DNA of 64,000 nucleotides from Mediterranea massiliensis (GCA_015060695.1 SUYA01000005.1:62001-126000), one strand, 5' to 3'; shown: positions 24,290 through 32,381, numbered from the stretch's first letter. The notes: generated by a model not told the origin, from the letters alone. A program made the numbers and translations.

Positions 24290-26533
24290 ATGGAAACAAT
24301 TTATTTAGGCATTGTTGTCTTTCTGTTTGTGTTGGCCACCTTCGATTTGATGGTGGGTGTCAGCAACGATGCCGTCAACTTCCTCCAATCGGCTGTAGGA
24401 GCCAAAGCAGCCAAATTCAAGACAGTGTTGTTTATTGCCGCCATTGGTGTCTTTATAGGGGCGGCTCTTAGTAACGGTATGATGGATATTGCCCGTCACG
24501 GCATTTATCAACCTCAACATTTCTATTTTGAGGAGATTATATTCATCCTCATTGCCGTGATGTTGACCGACGTGGTGCTACTCGATGTGTTCAACAGTAT
24601 GGGTATGCCCACCTCTACCACCGTCTCTATGGTGTTCGAATTGCTGGGTGGTACTTTTGCGTTGGCCCTGATTAAGGTGTATAACAACGATGCGTTGAAT
24701 ATGGGCGATTTGATTAACACAGACAAGGCCCTATCGGTCATCATGGGTATCTTCTTGTCGGTAGCCATCGCCTTCTTCTTCGGTATGTTGGTGCAGTGGC
24801 TGGCCCGTTTAGTCTTCACCTTCAACTATAAGAAGCACATGAAGTACAGCATCGGTCTTTTTGGCGGTATAGCTGTGACCAGTATCGTTTACTTCATGCT
24901 TTTCAAAGGCTTAAAGACCAGTGCTTTCATGACCGGTGACGCCAAGGAGTGGTTAAATGTATATACTCTGCCCCTGTTGGGAGGCATCTTTGTCTTCTTT
25001 ACCATTTTGATGCAGATACTGCACATCTTCAAAGTAAATATCTTCCGCATCATCGTGTTGTTGGGTACTTTCGGATTGGCTTTGGCCTTTGCCGGTAACG
25101 ACTTGGTGAACTTCATCGGTGTACCTTTGGCCGGTTACGATTCCTACATGGACTACATGGCCAACGGTCGTGAACTGGGTCCCAACGGATTCTTGATGGA
25201 GTCTTTGCAAGGTTCAGCCAAGACACCGTGGTACTTCCTCTTCGGTGCCGGTGCCATCATGGTCTATGCATTGTGTACCTCCAAGAAAGCCCATAACGTT
25301 ATCAATACTTCGGTCAACCTCTCTCGTCAAGACGAAGGCGAAGAAACCTTCGGTAGTACCCCGATGGCTCGCATCTTGGTGCGCTTCAGCATGACGTTGG
25401 GAAACAACGTGTCGCGCATCATGCCGGAGGGAGTTAAGCGTTGGATAGAAACCCGCTTCCGCAAGGACGAAGCCATCTTGGCCGACGGAGCTGCATTCGA
25501 CATGGTTCGTGCATCAGTCAATCTGGTATTGGCCAGCTTGCTCATTGCACTGGGAACCTCGTTGAAACTTCCCCTCTCTACCACCTACGTTACCTTCATG
25601 GTGGCCATGGGTAGCTCGTTGTCCGACCGTGCTTGGGGACGCGACTCGGCTGTGTTCCGCATCACCGGTGTACTCAGTGTTATTGCCGGATGGTTCTTGA
25701 CAGCCGGTGTAGCCTTCACCTTCTGTTTCTTTGTTACAATGCTCATTCACTTTGGTGGTATTATTGCTATCTTGGCCATGATAGCCTTTGCCGTATTCCT
25801 GCTCATTCGCAGCCACTTGATGTACAAGAAACGCAAGGAGAAAGAGAAGGGCAACGAAACATTGAACCGCTTGATGAAGAGCAACGACCATGCCGAAATT
25901 ATTTCTTTGCTCCGTAGCCATACCCGTGAAGAACTGTCTAAGGTGTTGGCCTTTACCGAAGAGAATTTCGACCGCACCGTTACTTCCTTCCTCCATGAAA
26001 ACCTGCGTGGATTACGTCGAGCCATGGGAGCAGTGAAGTTCGAGAAACAACTCATCAAGCAGATGAAACGTCAAGGCACTTTGGCCATGTGTCGATTAGA
26101 TAACCATACCATCTTGGAAAAAGGGCTCTACTATTACCAAGGCAACGACTTTGCCAGCGAGTTGGTCTATAGCGTAGGTCGTTTGTGCGAACCCTGTTTG
26201 GAACATATCGACAACAACTTCAAGCCTCTCGATGCTATCCAGAAAGGCGAGTTCGAGGATGTCAGTACAGAAATCAGTACCTTGTTGAAAGAGTGTCGTG
26301 GCAAGTTGGAAGAAAACAATTTCGAGGGATTGGATAAAAACGTCCGCAAGGCCAACGAATTGAATAACCAATTAGCTCGCCTGAAACGTGAGGAACTGCA
26401 ACGCATCCAAGGACAGAACGGAAGCATCAAAGTCAGCATGGTTTATCTGACTATGATTCAAGAGGCACAGAACGTAGTGACCTATACCACTAACCTAATG
26501 AAGGTAAGCCGCAAGTTCCAAGAAGTAGTATAA
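24290..26533 (+). CDS. PiT-family inorganic phosphate transporter with PhoU-like C-terminal domain
   Basis: 747 residues from ATG 24290 (METIYLGIVVF). Two inverted PiT repeats are seen, each with the GxNDxxN signature: VGVSNDAVNFLQSAVG near residue 25 and AGNDLVNFIGVPLAG near 280. About ten to twelve membrane segments end near residue 520 (IHFGGIIAILAMIAFAVFLLI). The C-terminal 220 residues are soluble helices (SHTREELSKVLAFTEENFDR, LRRAMGAVKFEKQLIKQMKR) like a PhoU domain, a common fusion in Bacteroidota. It imports phosphate with a cation. The convergent neighbour is polyphosphate kinase, a fitting phosphate-storage partner, though the two are not co-transcribed. Confidence 0.92.
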   Translation: METIYLGIVVFLFVLATFDLMVGVSNDAVNFLQSAVGAKAAKFKTVLFIAAIGVFIGAALSNGMMDIARHGIYQPQHFYFEEIIFILIAVMLTDVVLLDVFNSMGMPTSTTVSMVFELLGGTFALALIKVYNNDALNMGDLINTDKALSVIMGIFLSVAIAFFFGMLVQWLARLVFTFNYKKHMKYSIGLFGGIAVTSIVYFMLFKGLKTSAFMTGDAKEWLNVYTLPLLGGIFVFFTILMQILHIFKVNIFRIIVLLGTFGLALAFAGNDLVNFIGVPLAGYDSYMDYMANGRELGPNGFLMESLQGSAKTPWYFLFGAGAIMVYALCTSKKAHNVINTSVNLSRQDEGEETFGSTPMARILVRFSMTLGNNVSRIMPEGVKRWIETRFRKDEAILADGAAFDMVRASVNLVLASLLIALGTSLKLPLSTTYVTFMVAMGSSLSDRAWGRDSAVFRITGVLSVIAGWFLTAGVAFTFCFFVTMLIHFGGIIAILAMIAFAVFLLIRSHLMYKKRKEKEKGNETLNRLMKSNDHAEIISLLRSHTREELSKVLAFTEENFDRTVTSFLHENLRGLRRAMGAVKFEKQLIKQMKRQGTLAMCRLDNHTILEKGLYYYQGNDFASELVYSVGRLCEPCLEHIDNNFKPLDAIQKGEFEDVSTEISTLLKECRGKLEENNFEGLDKNVRKANELNNQLARLKREELQRIQGQNGSIKVSMVYLTMIQEAQNVVTYTTNLMKVSRKFQEVV

Positions 26534-26571
26534 TAGACTTAACTTCTTTGTTCTGTTTAATCAAAAGGTGA

Positions 26572-26606
26572 AAATGGGGGACATCAAATTTGATGCCCCC
26601 CCATTT
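26572..26606. terminator. Bidirectional terminator between pit and ppk1
   Basis: AAATGGGGG-ACATCAA pairs with TTGATG-CCCCCCCATTT (one mismatch or bulge), loop of 2-4 bases, in the 80-base gap between convergent genes. Confidence 0.7.
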
Positions 26607-26612
26607 GTATCA

Positions 26613-28682
26613 TTATCTCCCCTTATCTTCCCTTTTCAAAAACTCATAAAAAACATATTGTGAGCGAGAAGCCTCTTGGGCAGGGTGGGGCGATTTCCAA
26701 CGATGTTGTAACTCCTCATCTACAAACGAAGCCTTTCGCTTGTCATCCAATTGAATCTGTAACATACTTATCAGCGTCCGTTTCACATCTTTATCCAATA
26801 CCGGTGTCACCGCCTCGATGCGGCGGTACAAGTTGCGGCGCATCCAGTCGGGCGAACCCAAAAACAGTTTCGGTCTGCCGTTGTTACCGAAATACCACAC
26901 CCGTGAATGTTCTAAGAAAGTATCCACAATGCGGGTAATCCGTATGTTGCGGCTGTAGGGTTGGTTCGGCTTCAGACAACATACCCCCCTTACAATCAGG
27001 TCAATCTCTACCCCAGCTTCGGAGGCTTCGTACAGTCGTTCAATCATAACCGGGTCTTGCAGTGCATTCATCTTCAGTATGATGCGCCCTTTCTTGCCGC
27101 TACGTGCCAACTCCATTTCCCGACCGATGAGGCGGTTTAGTTCTTCAATCAAGTTAAAACGTGGCACCAGTAGTTGATGGAAGGTAGGGCGTTTCTTGTC
27201 GCGCAAGATGCCGAACAGCCGTTGCAAGTCGTTCACAATCACTCGGTTGCTAGTAAACAGTCCCAAATCGGCATATAACTTCGCCGTCTTCTCGTTGAAA
27301 TTACCCGTACTGACGTAGGCATAGCTTGTTAACTTATGCCCCTGTTCGTCTCGCCGCAACACCAATGCTACTTTGGCATGCACCTTCAGCTTCGGGATGC
27401 TGAAGATGATATTGATGCCCGCAGCCTTCATCATCTCGGCCGTAGCCAAGTTGTTCTCCTCGTCAAAGCGTGCCTTCAGTTCTACAAACACCGTTACTCG
27501 CTTTCCGTTCTGTGCAGCGGCAATCAGCGCATTGATTACTGCCGAGTTCTCGGCCACTCGGTATTGCGTCACCATAATTTCGCGCACCATAGGGTCGTGT
27601 ACCGCTTCGAACAAGAAGTGCAGGAAGTGGTCGAACGAATGATAGGGATAACACAGCAACAAATCCTTGCGAGCCACGTAGTCGAAGACCGACTCTCGTT
27701 CGCCCAGACAAGTCAACCGCATGGGCTGTGGTTTCTTCACCGTCAACTTGCCGCCTATGGGATTGGGCAGTAGCCGCAAGTCCTCCAAGTTCAGGTGCCT
27801 ATCGGCCGGCACTAACTCGTTGCGGTCAATGTGATAAGCATCCACCAGATAGTCTAAGAACGGTTGCGACATGGCCCGGTCGTAAACAAAGCGGCATACC
27901 GCCCCAATCTTGCGCTTCTTCACCTTCCGTTTCACCTGCTCTATAATTTCGGGCGTATCGGCATTGTCGTCAATCAAAATGTCCGCATCGCGCGAGATGC
28001 GGATGCAGTGACTGCTTTCAACCTCATATCCGGGGAAAATCACATCCAAGTTAGCCTGTATAATATCCTCAATATACATAATGTAGTGATACTTTCCCAC
28101 TTTGGGCAGTTCGATGAATCGAGGCACCTTGCTATAAGGCAATTTCATCACATAGTGGCGGATATAAGCGGGCGAATCGGCAGGTACCCCTTTGCTGTGT
28201 AACCTGACAGCCAGATAGAGGCGGTTGTCACGCAGAAAGGTGATGATACGGCTCTTGCTGACCGGTACGGGCGATAAGTAAGGAAAAATCTCCTCCCGAA
28301 AGAAGCGGCGGATATACTCCCGATGGAACGGCTCCACCTGTTCGTTCTGGTAAAAAATGATGTGATTCTTTTTCAGCGCCGGGATAATCTGCTCTTCGTA
28401 GATGCGGTAACGTCTTTTCAACTGACTGCTCACCTCGCGGTTAATCTCCTCCACCAAGCGGGCAGCCGACTCCCTGTCCTCATCCTCGCTGGTAGTCACC
28501 CCCGATGCAATGGCCTTGTGGTCGGCCACCCGAATCTTGTAGAACTCCTCCAAGTTCGATGAATAGATCGAGATGAAGTTAATCCGTTCGTAGAGCGGCA
28601 GCGATTCATCCTCGGCCTCCATCAACACCCTTAGGTTGAACGACAGCCAACTGATGTCCCGTTTAAAGTACCTGCTTTCCAT
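26613..28682 (-). CDS. ppk1: Polyphosphate kinase 1
   Basis: 689 residues, the normal PPK1 length. The N-terminal domain starts with the family pattern RYFKRDISWLSFNLRVL and NLEEFYKIRVADHK. The catalytic domain, a phospholipase D-like fold, includes the autophosphorylated histidine in PKLKVHAKVAL and the second histidine in DTFLEHSRVWYFG, plus YVSTGNFNEKTAKLYADLGL and GSPDWMRRNLYRRIEAVTPV. It makes polyphosphate from ATP reversibly in the cytoplasm. It has its own promoter and a shared terminator, and is divergent from the phosphodiesterase gene. Confidence 0.97.
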   Translation of the reverse strand: MESRYFKRDISWLSFNLRVLMEAEDESLPLYERINFISIYSSNLEEFYKIRVADHKAIASGVTTSEDEDRESAARLVEEINREVSSQLKRRYRIYEEQIIPALKKNHIIFYQNEQVEPFHREYIRRFFREEIFPYLSPVPVSKSRIITFLRDNRLYLAVRLHSKGVPADSPAYIRHYVMKLPYSKVPRFIELPKVGKYHYIMYIEDIIQANLDVIFPGYEVESSHCIRISRDADILIDDNADTPEIIEQVKRKVKKRKIGAVCRFVYDRAMSQPFLDYLVDAYHIDRNELVPADRHLNLEDLRLLPNPIGGKLTVKKPQPMRLTCLGERESVFDYVARKDLLLCYPYHSFDHFLHFLFEAVHDPMVREIMVTQYRVAENSAVINALIAAAQNGKRVTVFVELKARFDEENNLATAEMMKAAGINIIFSIPKLKVHAKVALVLRRDEQGHKLTSYAYVSTGNFNEKTAKLYADLGLFTSNRVIVNDLQRLFGILRDKKRPTFHQLLVPRFNLIEELNRLIGREMELARSGKKGRIILKMNALQDPVMIERLYEASEAGVEIDLIVRGVCCLKPNQPYSRNIRITRIVDTFLEHSRVWYFGNNGRPKLFLGSPDWMRRNLYRRIEAVTPVLDKDVKRTLISMLQIQLDDKRKASFVDEELQHRWKSPHPAQEASRSQYVFYEFLKREDKGR

Positions 28683-28703
28683 ATCCAGTTTTTAAGATTT
28701 GGC

Positions 28704-28735
28704 CAAAAGTAATTATCTTTGCCGAACAAAACAAA
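28704..28735 (-). promoter_or_regulatory. Promoter of ppk1
   Basis: Minus-strand -7 TACTTTTG at 28711-28704 and -33 TTTG at 28735-28732, 20 bases apart, overlapping the divergent plus-strand -7 at 28714-28721. Confidence 0.6.
28714..28721 (+). promoter_or_regulatory. Probable -7 box of the metallophosphoesterase gene
   Basis: TATCTTTG matches TAnnTTTG 21 bases before the ATG at 28742. A proper -33 TTG at the right distance is not obvious (the nearest, at 28699, is only 12 bases away). Confidence 0.4.
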
Positions 28736-28741
28736 CTATTT

Positions 28742-29233
28742 ATGATAAAAGTTGGAATCTTATCCGATACACACGGCTATTGGGACGATAAATACCTGCA
28801 TTACTTCGAGCCGTGCGATGAAATTTGGCATGTGGGCGACATTGGTTCGCTCGAAGTGGCTCAAAAGCTAACTGCTTTTCGTCCGTTTCGGGCCGTTTAT
28901 GGCAACATCGACGGACAAGAACTGCGTCGTCTCTATCCCCAAACCCTTCGTTTTGTTGTCGAAGGCACCGAGGTGTTGATGAAGCATATTGGCGGCTACC
29001 CCGGTAAGTACGACCCTTCGGTGGCCGGCAGTATCTTTGTTCATCCACCGAAACTCTTCATCAGCGGACATTCGCACATCCTGAAGGTGAAGTACGACAA
29101 AACCCTCGACCTGCTGCACATCAACCCCGGTGCAGCCGGTAAGTACGGCTTCCACACAGTCCGTACCCTGGTGCGTCTGAATATCGACAGTGGCGTTTTC
29201 AGCGACCTGGAAGTTATCGAGTTGGCCGATTGA
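28742..29233 (+). CDS. YfcE/MJ0936-family metallophosphoesterase
   Basis: 163 residues, right for the single-domain family. Metal-binding motifs are complete: GILSDTHG (D, H), HVGDIGS (D), YGNIDGQ (N, D), MKHIGGYPG (H) and SGHSHI (H, H). These enzymes hydrolyse phosphodiesters with a two-metal centre; the natural substrate is not known for most members. Starts 59 bases from the divergent ppk1 gene. The recombinase gene follows 38 bases later on the same strand, with no terminator visible between them. Confidence 0.9.
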   Translation: MIKVGILSDTHGYWDDKYLHYFEPCDEIWHVGDIGSLEVAQKLTAFRPFRAVYGNIDGQELRRLYPQTLRFVVEGTEVLMKHIGGYPGKYDPSVAGSIFVHPPKLFISGHSHILKVKYDKTLDLLHINPGAAGKYGFHTVRTLVRLNIDSGVFSDLEVIELAD

Positions 29234-29335
29234 GGTGACCGATGAAAACTAACAGATAAAAAAATAGAATTATGCTACAAAGTAATGTAAAAAAAAACCA
29301 CCCTTGTTACCTTTTCCGAAGAACAGATTAATCGC

Positions 29336-30181
29336 TTGTGCAGCCTGGGACGGCACCGCGTTTCCGAGACCTACGCCGTCTCCTTGCACCGCTTCCTTCG
29401 TTTCCTGCCTCAAGACGACATTCCCCTGTGCCACATCGACGCAACCTTGATGCAATCCTTCGAGTACCACCTGATAGCCGAAGGCCTTACCCCCAATACC
29501 ATCTCCTTCTACATGCGCAACCTGCGTGCCCTCTACAACCGGGCAGTAGAGCAGGGCAGGGTACGACAGAAATTCCCCTTCCGTCATGTCTATACCGGTG
29601 TCGATAAGACCATGAAGCGAGCCGTTCCCGCTCGTTTGGTCAGCCGACTTCGTGCCATCGACCTCTCCCTACAACCCGACTTGGCCTATGCCCGCGATAT
29701 GTTCCTCTTCAGTTTCTACACCAGAGGCATGTCGTTTGTCGATATGGCCTTTCTGCGTAAGAGCGACTTGAAAGACGGTATGCTGATCTATCGTCGTAAG
29801 AAAACCGGTCAGCAACTGATTATCAAGTGGGAACGTCCCATGCAACAGATAGTAGAACGCTACGCTTCTCCCACCTCTCCCTATCTGCTACCCATCATCC
29901 GTTGCCCCGGTTACGGCGAACGTCGCCAATATCAAAGCATGGCCCATTACGTCAATGTCAAGTTACGCCTTTTGGGGCAACAACTCTCGTTCCCCCTTCC
30001 ACTGACCATGTATGTAGCCCGCCACTCCTGGGCCACAATGGCACGTAGCAAGAATGTTCCCCTCTCCACCATCAGTCAAGCCATGGGACACAATTCCGAA
30101 CACACCACCCGCATCTACCTCTCCCTGCTCGACACCTCACAGGTAGATAAGGCCAATCGCCTGATTCTACAGTCGTTGTAG
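29336..30181 (+). CDS. Tyrosine-type site-specific recombinase of the capsule locus (5' end frameshifted)
   Basis: 281 residues in the open frame, which begins at TTG 29336. The likely original start is ATG 29272 (MLQSNVK), joined to TTLVTFSEEQINRLCSLG by removing one A from an A9 run at 29289-29297; as written, the ATG frame stops within about 20 codons. The core-binding SAM-like domain is about residues 10-105. The catalytic domain has the arginine in FYTRGMSFVDM, lysine in RRKKTGQQL, YVARHSWATMAR (Bacteroidota form with Tyr in place of the first His), MGHNSEHTTRIY, and the tyrosine nucleophile in RIYLSLLD. Location next to inverted repeats and upxY suggests it inverts the capsule promoter. 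Confidence 0.8.
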   Translation: MCSLGRHRVSETYAVSLHRFLRFLPQDDIPLCHIDATLMQSFEYHLIAEGLTPNTISFYMRNLRALYNRAVEQGRVRQKFPFRHVYTGVDKTMKRAVPARLVSRLRAIDLSLQPDLAYARDMFLFSFYTRGMSFVDMAFLRKSDLKDGMLIYRRKKTGQQLIIKWERPMQQIVERYASPTSPYLLPIIRCPGYGERRQYQSMAHYVNVKLRLLGQQLSFPLPLTMYVARHSWATMARSKNVPLSTISQAMGHNSEHTTRIYLSLLDTSQVDKANRLILQSL

Positions 30182-30193
30182 TAGTAAAAAAAC

Positions 30194-30222
30194 AAATCCG
30201 TCTCTTTGTAAGAGACGGATTT
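30194..30222 (+). terminator. Terminator of the recombinase gene, overlapping the left inverted repeat
   Basis: Perfect 13-bp stem (AAATCCGTCTCTT / AAGAGACGGATTT) with a 3-base loop, 13 bases after the recombinase stop. Bases 30201-30226 are also one copy of the 26-bp inverted repeat, so the terminator stays in place whichever way the segment is turned. Confidence 0.75.
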
Positions 30223-30229
30223 TACTTTG

Positions 30230-30260
30230 CAAATGTAGATAAAAAATAGATATATCCCAT
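30230..30260 (-). promoter_or_regulatory. Capsule promoter candidate inside the invertible segment, facing away from the operon
   Basis: Minus-strand -7 TACATTTG at 30237-30230, a perfect consensus, only 3 bases inside the left repeat. The -33 position (30260-30258) reads ATG in place of TTG. Inversion between the repeats would put this promoter next to the right repeat and facing upxY, about 150 bases from its start. Confidence 0.55.
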
Positions 30261-30379
30261 CTTTTTTAAGGAAAAAAAGTATAGTTGCGTTTTTAGTAAC
30301 AAGGAAAGTATTGCTGGTTTTCTTGCGTTTTTAATGAATTTCTTCACTGAATCAAGAATAGAAAGGGAGAAAAAATAGT

Positions 30380-30545
30380 AACTAACTCTCCCTCTGTTCA
30401 TAGAGGGAGTACCCCGAAGGGGGGAGGGAGTTAAAGATTGCATTGAGTTAAGTGTATTCAGAACTCCCCCGTCCTACGGACACCCCTCACTATACCTTAT
30501 TGCAATAATATAAGAGGTTTTGAGCGAAGCTAATAAACAGAGGGG
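30380..30545. repeat. Dispersed-repeat debris within the invertible segment
   Basis: Stretch with CTCCCTC...GAGGGAG and CCCCGAAGGGGGGAGGGAG blocks, AACTCCCCCGTCCTACGGAC, and a 9-bp inverted pair CCCTCTGTT / AACAGAGGG. These G/C-rich blocks in an A/T-rich stretch look like fragments of intergenic repeats common in Bacteroidota; no coding potential. Confidence 0.4.
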
Positions 30546-30635
30546 GGATAAAAAAGGATACTCTTCCTCTATTGTGAAAAAGAAACTTTCCTCCACTATA
30601 CCTAAATAAACTGAATAAAAATTTTATTGTGGACG

Positions 30636-30754
30636 GTTTCGGGCACCCGCAAGGGATGCCCCTACGGATGGTTGTCAACACTTAATTATCACAACGAAGC
30701 CAAACGATTGGTTATAGTATCACTGTAGGGGCATCCCTTGCGGGTGCCCGAAAC
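30636..30754. repeat. MITE-like element with 30-bp perfect terminal inverted repeats
   Basis: Bases 30636-30665 (starting GTTTCGGGCACCCGC) are exactly complementary to 30725-30754, with a 59-base A/T-rich centre. The arms contain GGGATGCCCCTAC, a motif I believe is widely dispersed in bacterial genomes. No transposase. It lies inside the invertible segment. Confidence 0.65.
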
Positions 30755-30843
30755 ATTACATAATACTTTATGTATGCTAAACTACTGTTGAATACACGAC
30801 AGGCTATACTACAAACAGTAAAATCCGTCTCTTACAAAGAGAT

Positions 30844-30993
30844 TGATTCACGAAATAAGTAAATAATACCAACAAGTGAGAGGGGAAATATAAGCTAAAT
30901 TTTCAGAAATTGCACTTGTTTAAATTAGTAAAGCGTTGTTTGTTAGTAACTTAGTAAAGTTTTGCTGACATGGGATAGAAATACCCTTAAGAG
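30844..30993 (+). promoter_or_regulatory. upxY leader with three TTAGTAA repeats
   Basis: The 150 bases between the right inverted repeat and upxY hold TTAGTAA at 30925, 30943 and 30951; two of them extend to TTAGTAAAGnnTTG (30925-30938 and 30951-30964). In Bacteroides capsule loci, UpxY acts on the transcribed leader of its own operon, so these repeats are candidate recognition sites. A weak -7-like AAGTTTTG at 30957-30964 also exists. Confidence 0.35.
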
Positions 30994-32037
30994 ATGGATG
31001 AGTTTGAAATAAATTCTGACATATACGTCGCCCGTTGGTACGTTTTAGCCCTGCCTGCTTGCCACAAAGGCCCCGCCTTTCACCTGCAAGCCGAGTTAGA
31101 TAACCGTATCCGTCACAACGAAACCACCTTTCAGTATTTCGCTCCAAACTACACCGAAGTAAAAGTTCGTTCCGGTAAGGAAGTCATCAAGAAACGTCCG
31201 TTGCTCTACAACTACGTCTTCGTCTATGCCAGTGAGGCCGAGATACGCACCATGCGTCGCCGGCTACCCCTATACAACTTCCTGCCCCGTGTTCATGTCG
31301 ACGGAAAGAGCCACTATCCTTACGTCAGCGAGCAAACCATGCAGAACCTGCGTTGGGTGTCTGCTGCCTACGACAACCAACTACCTGCCTACATCCCCGA
31401 ACCCGACAAACTCATCAAAGGCGACCGAGTGCGCATCATCGGTGGACAGTTCAATGGAGTAGAAGCCACCATTGTCACCCAACCCGGCGTAGGAGAGAAA
31501 GAAATTGTAGTCTGTGTAGATAATTGGATGTGGGTACCCCTGCTACACGTCACTTCCGGTCAGTACGAAGTCATCTCGCTCAGTCAGGAAGGCAAGCATG
31601 CCTACACCCATCTGGATAACGACCGCATCTGGAACGGCCTGCACCAAGCCATGCAACGCCGCTACACCACCGGCATTACCGAAGAAGATCGCCGATTAGC
31701 TCGCGAAACCCTCCAACTCTTTGGAAGCCTCCGAATGGAGAGCGATGTCATGCGTTGCAAACTATACAGCCTGTTGCTACAAGCCTACACCCTGCTGGAC
31801 GAAACCGAATTGCGAAGCAACCTGCTGACCATTGTCGAAGCCCTCCTTCCGTTGGTCAAGGCCGAACAGTCACGCGCCTTGTTGCTGGTCACCCTCTACG
31901 GCTGCACCGACAATCACCGCTACTACACCCAAGCCCACGAACTGGTAGCCCCGTGGCAGCGCGAAGCCCGTCTCAAGAAGAGCAAGCAACGCCTCCTAAC
32001 CCGTCTGAAAGAATACGACCAATGGTTGAAACATTAG
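30994..32037 (+). CDS. upxY: UpxY-family NusG-like antiterminator with long C-terminal extension
   Basis: 347 residues. The NGN-like domain is about 12-120 (RWYVLALPACHKGPAF, YFAPNYTEVKVRSGKEVIKK, RPLLYNYVFVYAS) and the KOW-like region about 138-195 (LIKGDRVRIIGGQFNGVEA, VPLLHVTSGQYEV). UpxY proteins lift early transcription termination in their own capsule operon. Typical members end soon after the KOW part, near 170-190 residues; this one carries another 150 residues, mainly helices (ITEEDRRLARETLQLFGSLR, LYSLLLQAYTLLDETELRSN, LLTIVEALLPLVKAEQS) of unknown role. The stop overlaps the next gene by 16 bases. First gene of the capsule operon. Confidence 0.85.
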   Translation: MDEFEINSDIYVARWYVLALPACHKGPAFHLQAELDNRIRHNETTFQYFAPNYTEVKVRSGKEVIKKRPLLYNYVFVYASEAEIRTMRRRLPLYNFLPRVHVDGKSHYPYVSEQTMQNLRWVSAAYDNQLPAYIPEPDKLIKGDRVRIIGGQFNGVEATIVTQPGVGEKEIVVCVDNWMWVPLLHVTSGQYEVISLSQEGKHAYTHLDNDRIWNGLHQAMQRRYTTGITEEDRRLARETLQLFGSLRMESDVMRCKLYSLLLQAYTLLDETELRSNLLTIVEALLPLVKAEQSRALLLVTLYGCTDNHRYYTQAHELVAPWQREARLKKSKQRLLTRLKEYDQWLKH

Positions 32038-32381
32038 ATAGCCTCCTTGTTCGCCAGCTGCCCGAAATCATGCAGCGCGAACGCAACAACAGCGACGCCC
32101 TCCACCTCTACTGCGTGGGCAATTACTGGGTAGCCTTCGAAACCTCGGCCTACCAGTTGTCGCTCCTTTGTCGGGGTTCACAAACCTCGGCCCTTCAGTT
32201 GCGTGCCTATCCCTTTCCGGTAGTCATGACCAGCATCAGCAACGAGCAACGCCTTCGTCTACGTCGGGGTCGTACCCTGCGCCGCACCACCGACAACTAC
32301 CAAGTACTCACCGTTCCCGCCGCCTCCGACGATAGTTATCGCCAATGGCATCGCGAGTGGACCGATGACCTGTTGGAGTAG
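32022..32381 (+). CDS. Small protein of unknown function in the UpxZ position
   Basis: 119 residues from ATG 32022, which lies inside the last codons of upxY (16-base overlap, so translationally coupled). Longer in-frame extension to 31755 is antisense-like read-through of upxY and was rejected. Sequence: VETLDSLLVRQLPEIMQRE, DALHLYCVGNYWVAFETSAY, LRAYPFPVVMTSISNEQRL, DDSYRQWHREWTDDLLE. I do not see the UpxZ pattern, and I do not know the function, but I think similar small proteins follow upxY-like genes elsewhere. It may modulate UpxY. No signal or membrane segment. Confidence 0.7.
   Translation: MVETLDSLLVRQLPEIMQRERNNSDALHLYCVGNYWVAFETSAYQLSLLCRGSQTSALQLRAYPFPVVMTSISNEQRLRLRRGRTLRRTTDNYQVLTVPAASDDSYRQWHREWTDDLLE

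Larger units (their letters stand above)
30201..30843. repeat. Putative invertible promoter segment bounded by 26-bp inverted repeats
   Basis: The left repeat at 30201-30226 is the exact reverse complement of 30818-30843 (26 of 26 bases; AGTAAAATCCGTCTC... on the right). They enclose 591 bases without genes. Inside, directly next to the left repeat, is a minus-strand promoter pointing away from upxY. Other contents: a MITE-like pair of 30-bp inverted repeats (30636-30665 / 30725-30754) and low-complexity repeats around 30380-30560. The layout matches the phase-variable capsule promoters of Bacteroides, with a tyrosine or serine recombinase acting on repeats. In this orientation no good promoter faces upxY. 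Confidence 0.75.

Noticed and set aside
29336..30181. Recombinase as the integrase of a mobile element
   Set aside because: No tRNA, attachment-site repeats or transfer genes; its position by inverted repeats and upxY points to promoter inversion.
30222..30681. Minus-strand frames of 63-73 codons between recombinase and upxY
   Set aside because: They lie in repeats and A/T-rich DNA, with low-complexity translations; no start or motif support.
31755..32021. N-terminal extension of the small gene after upxY
   Set aside because: It overlaps the conserved upxY coding region in another frame and is proline/serine/arginine-rich nonsense; ATG 32022 is the sensible start.
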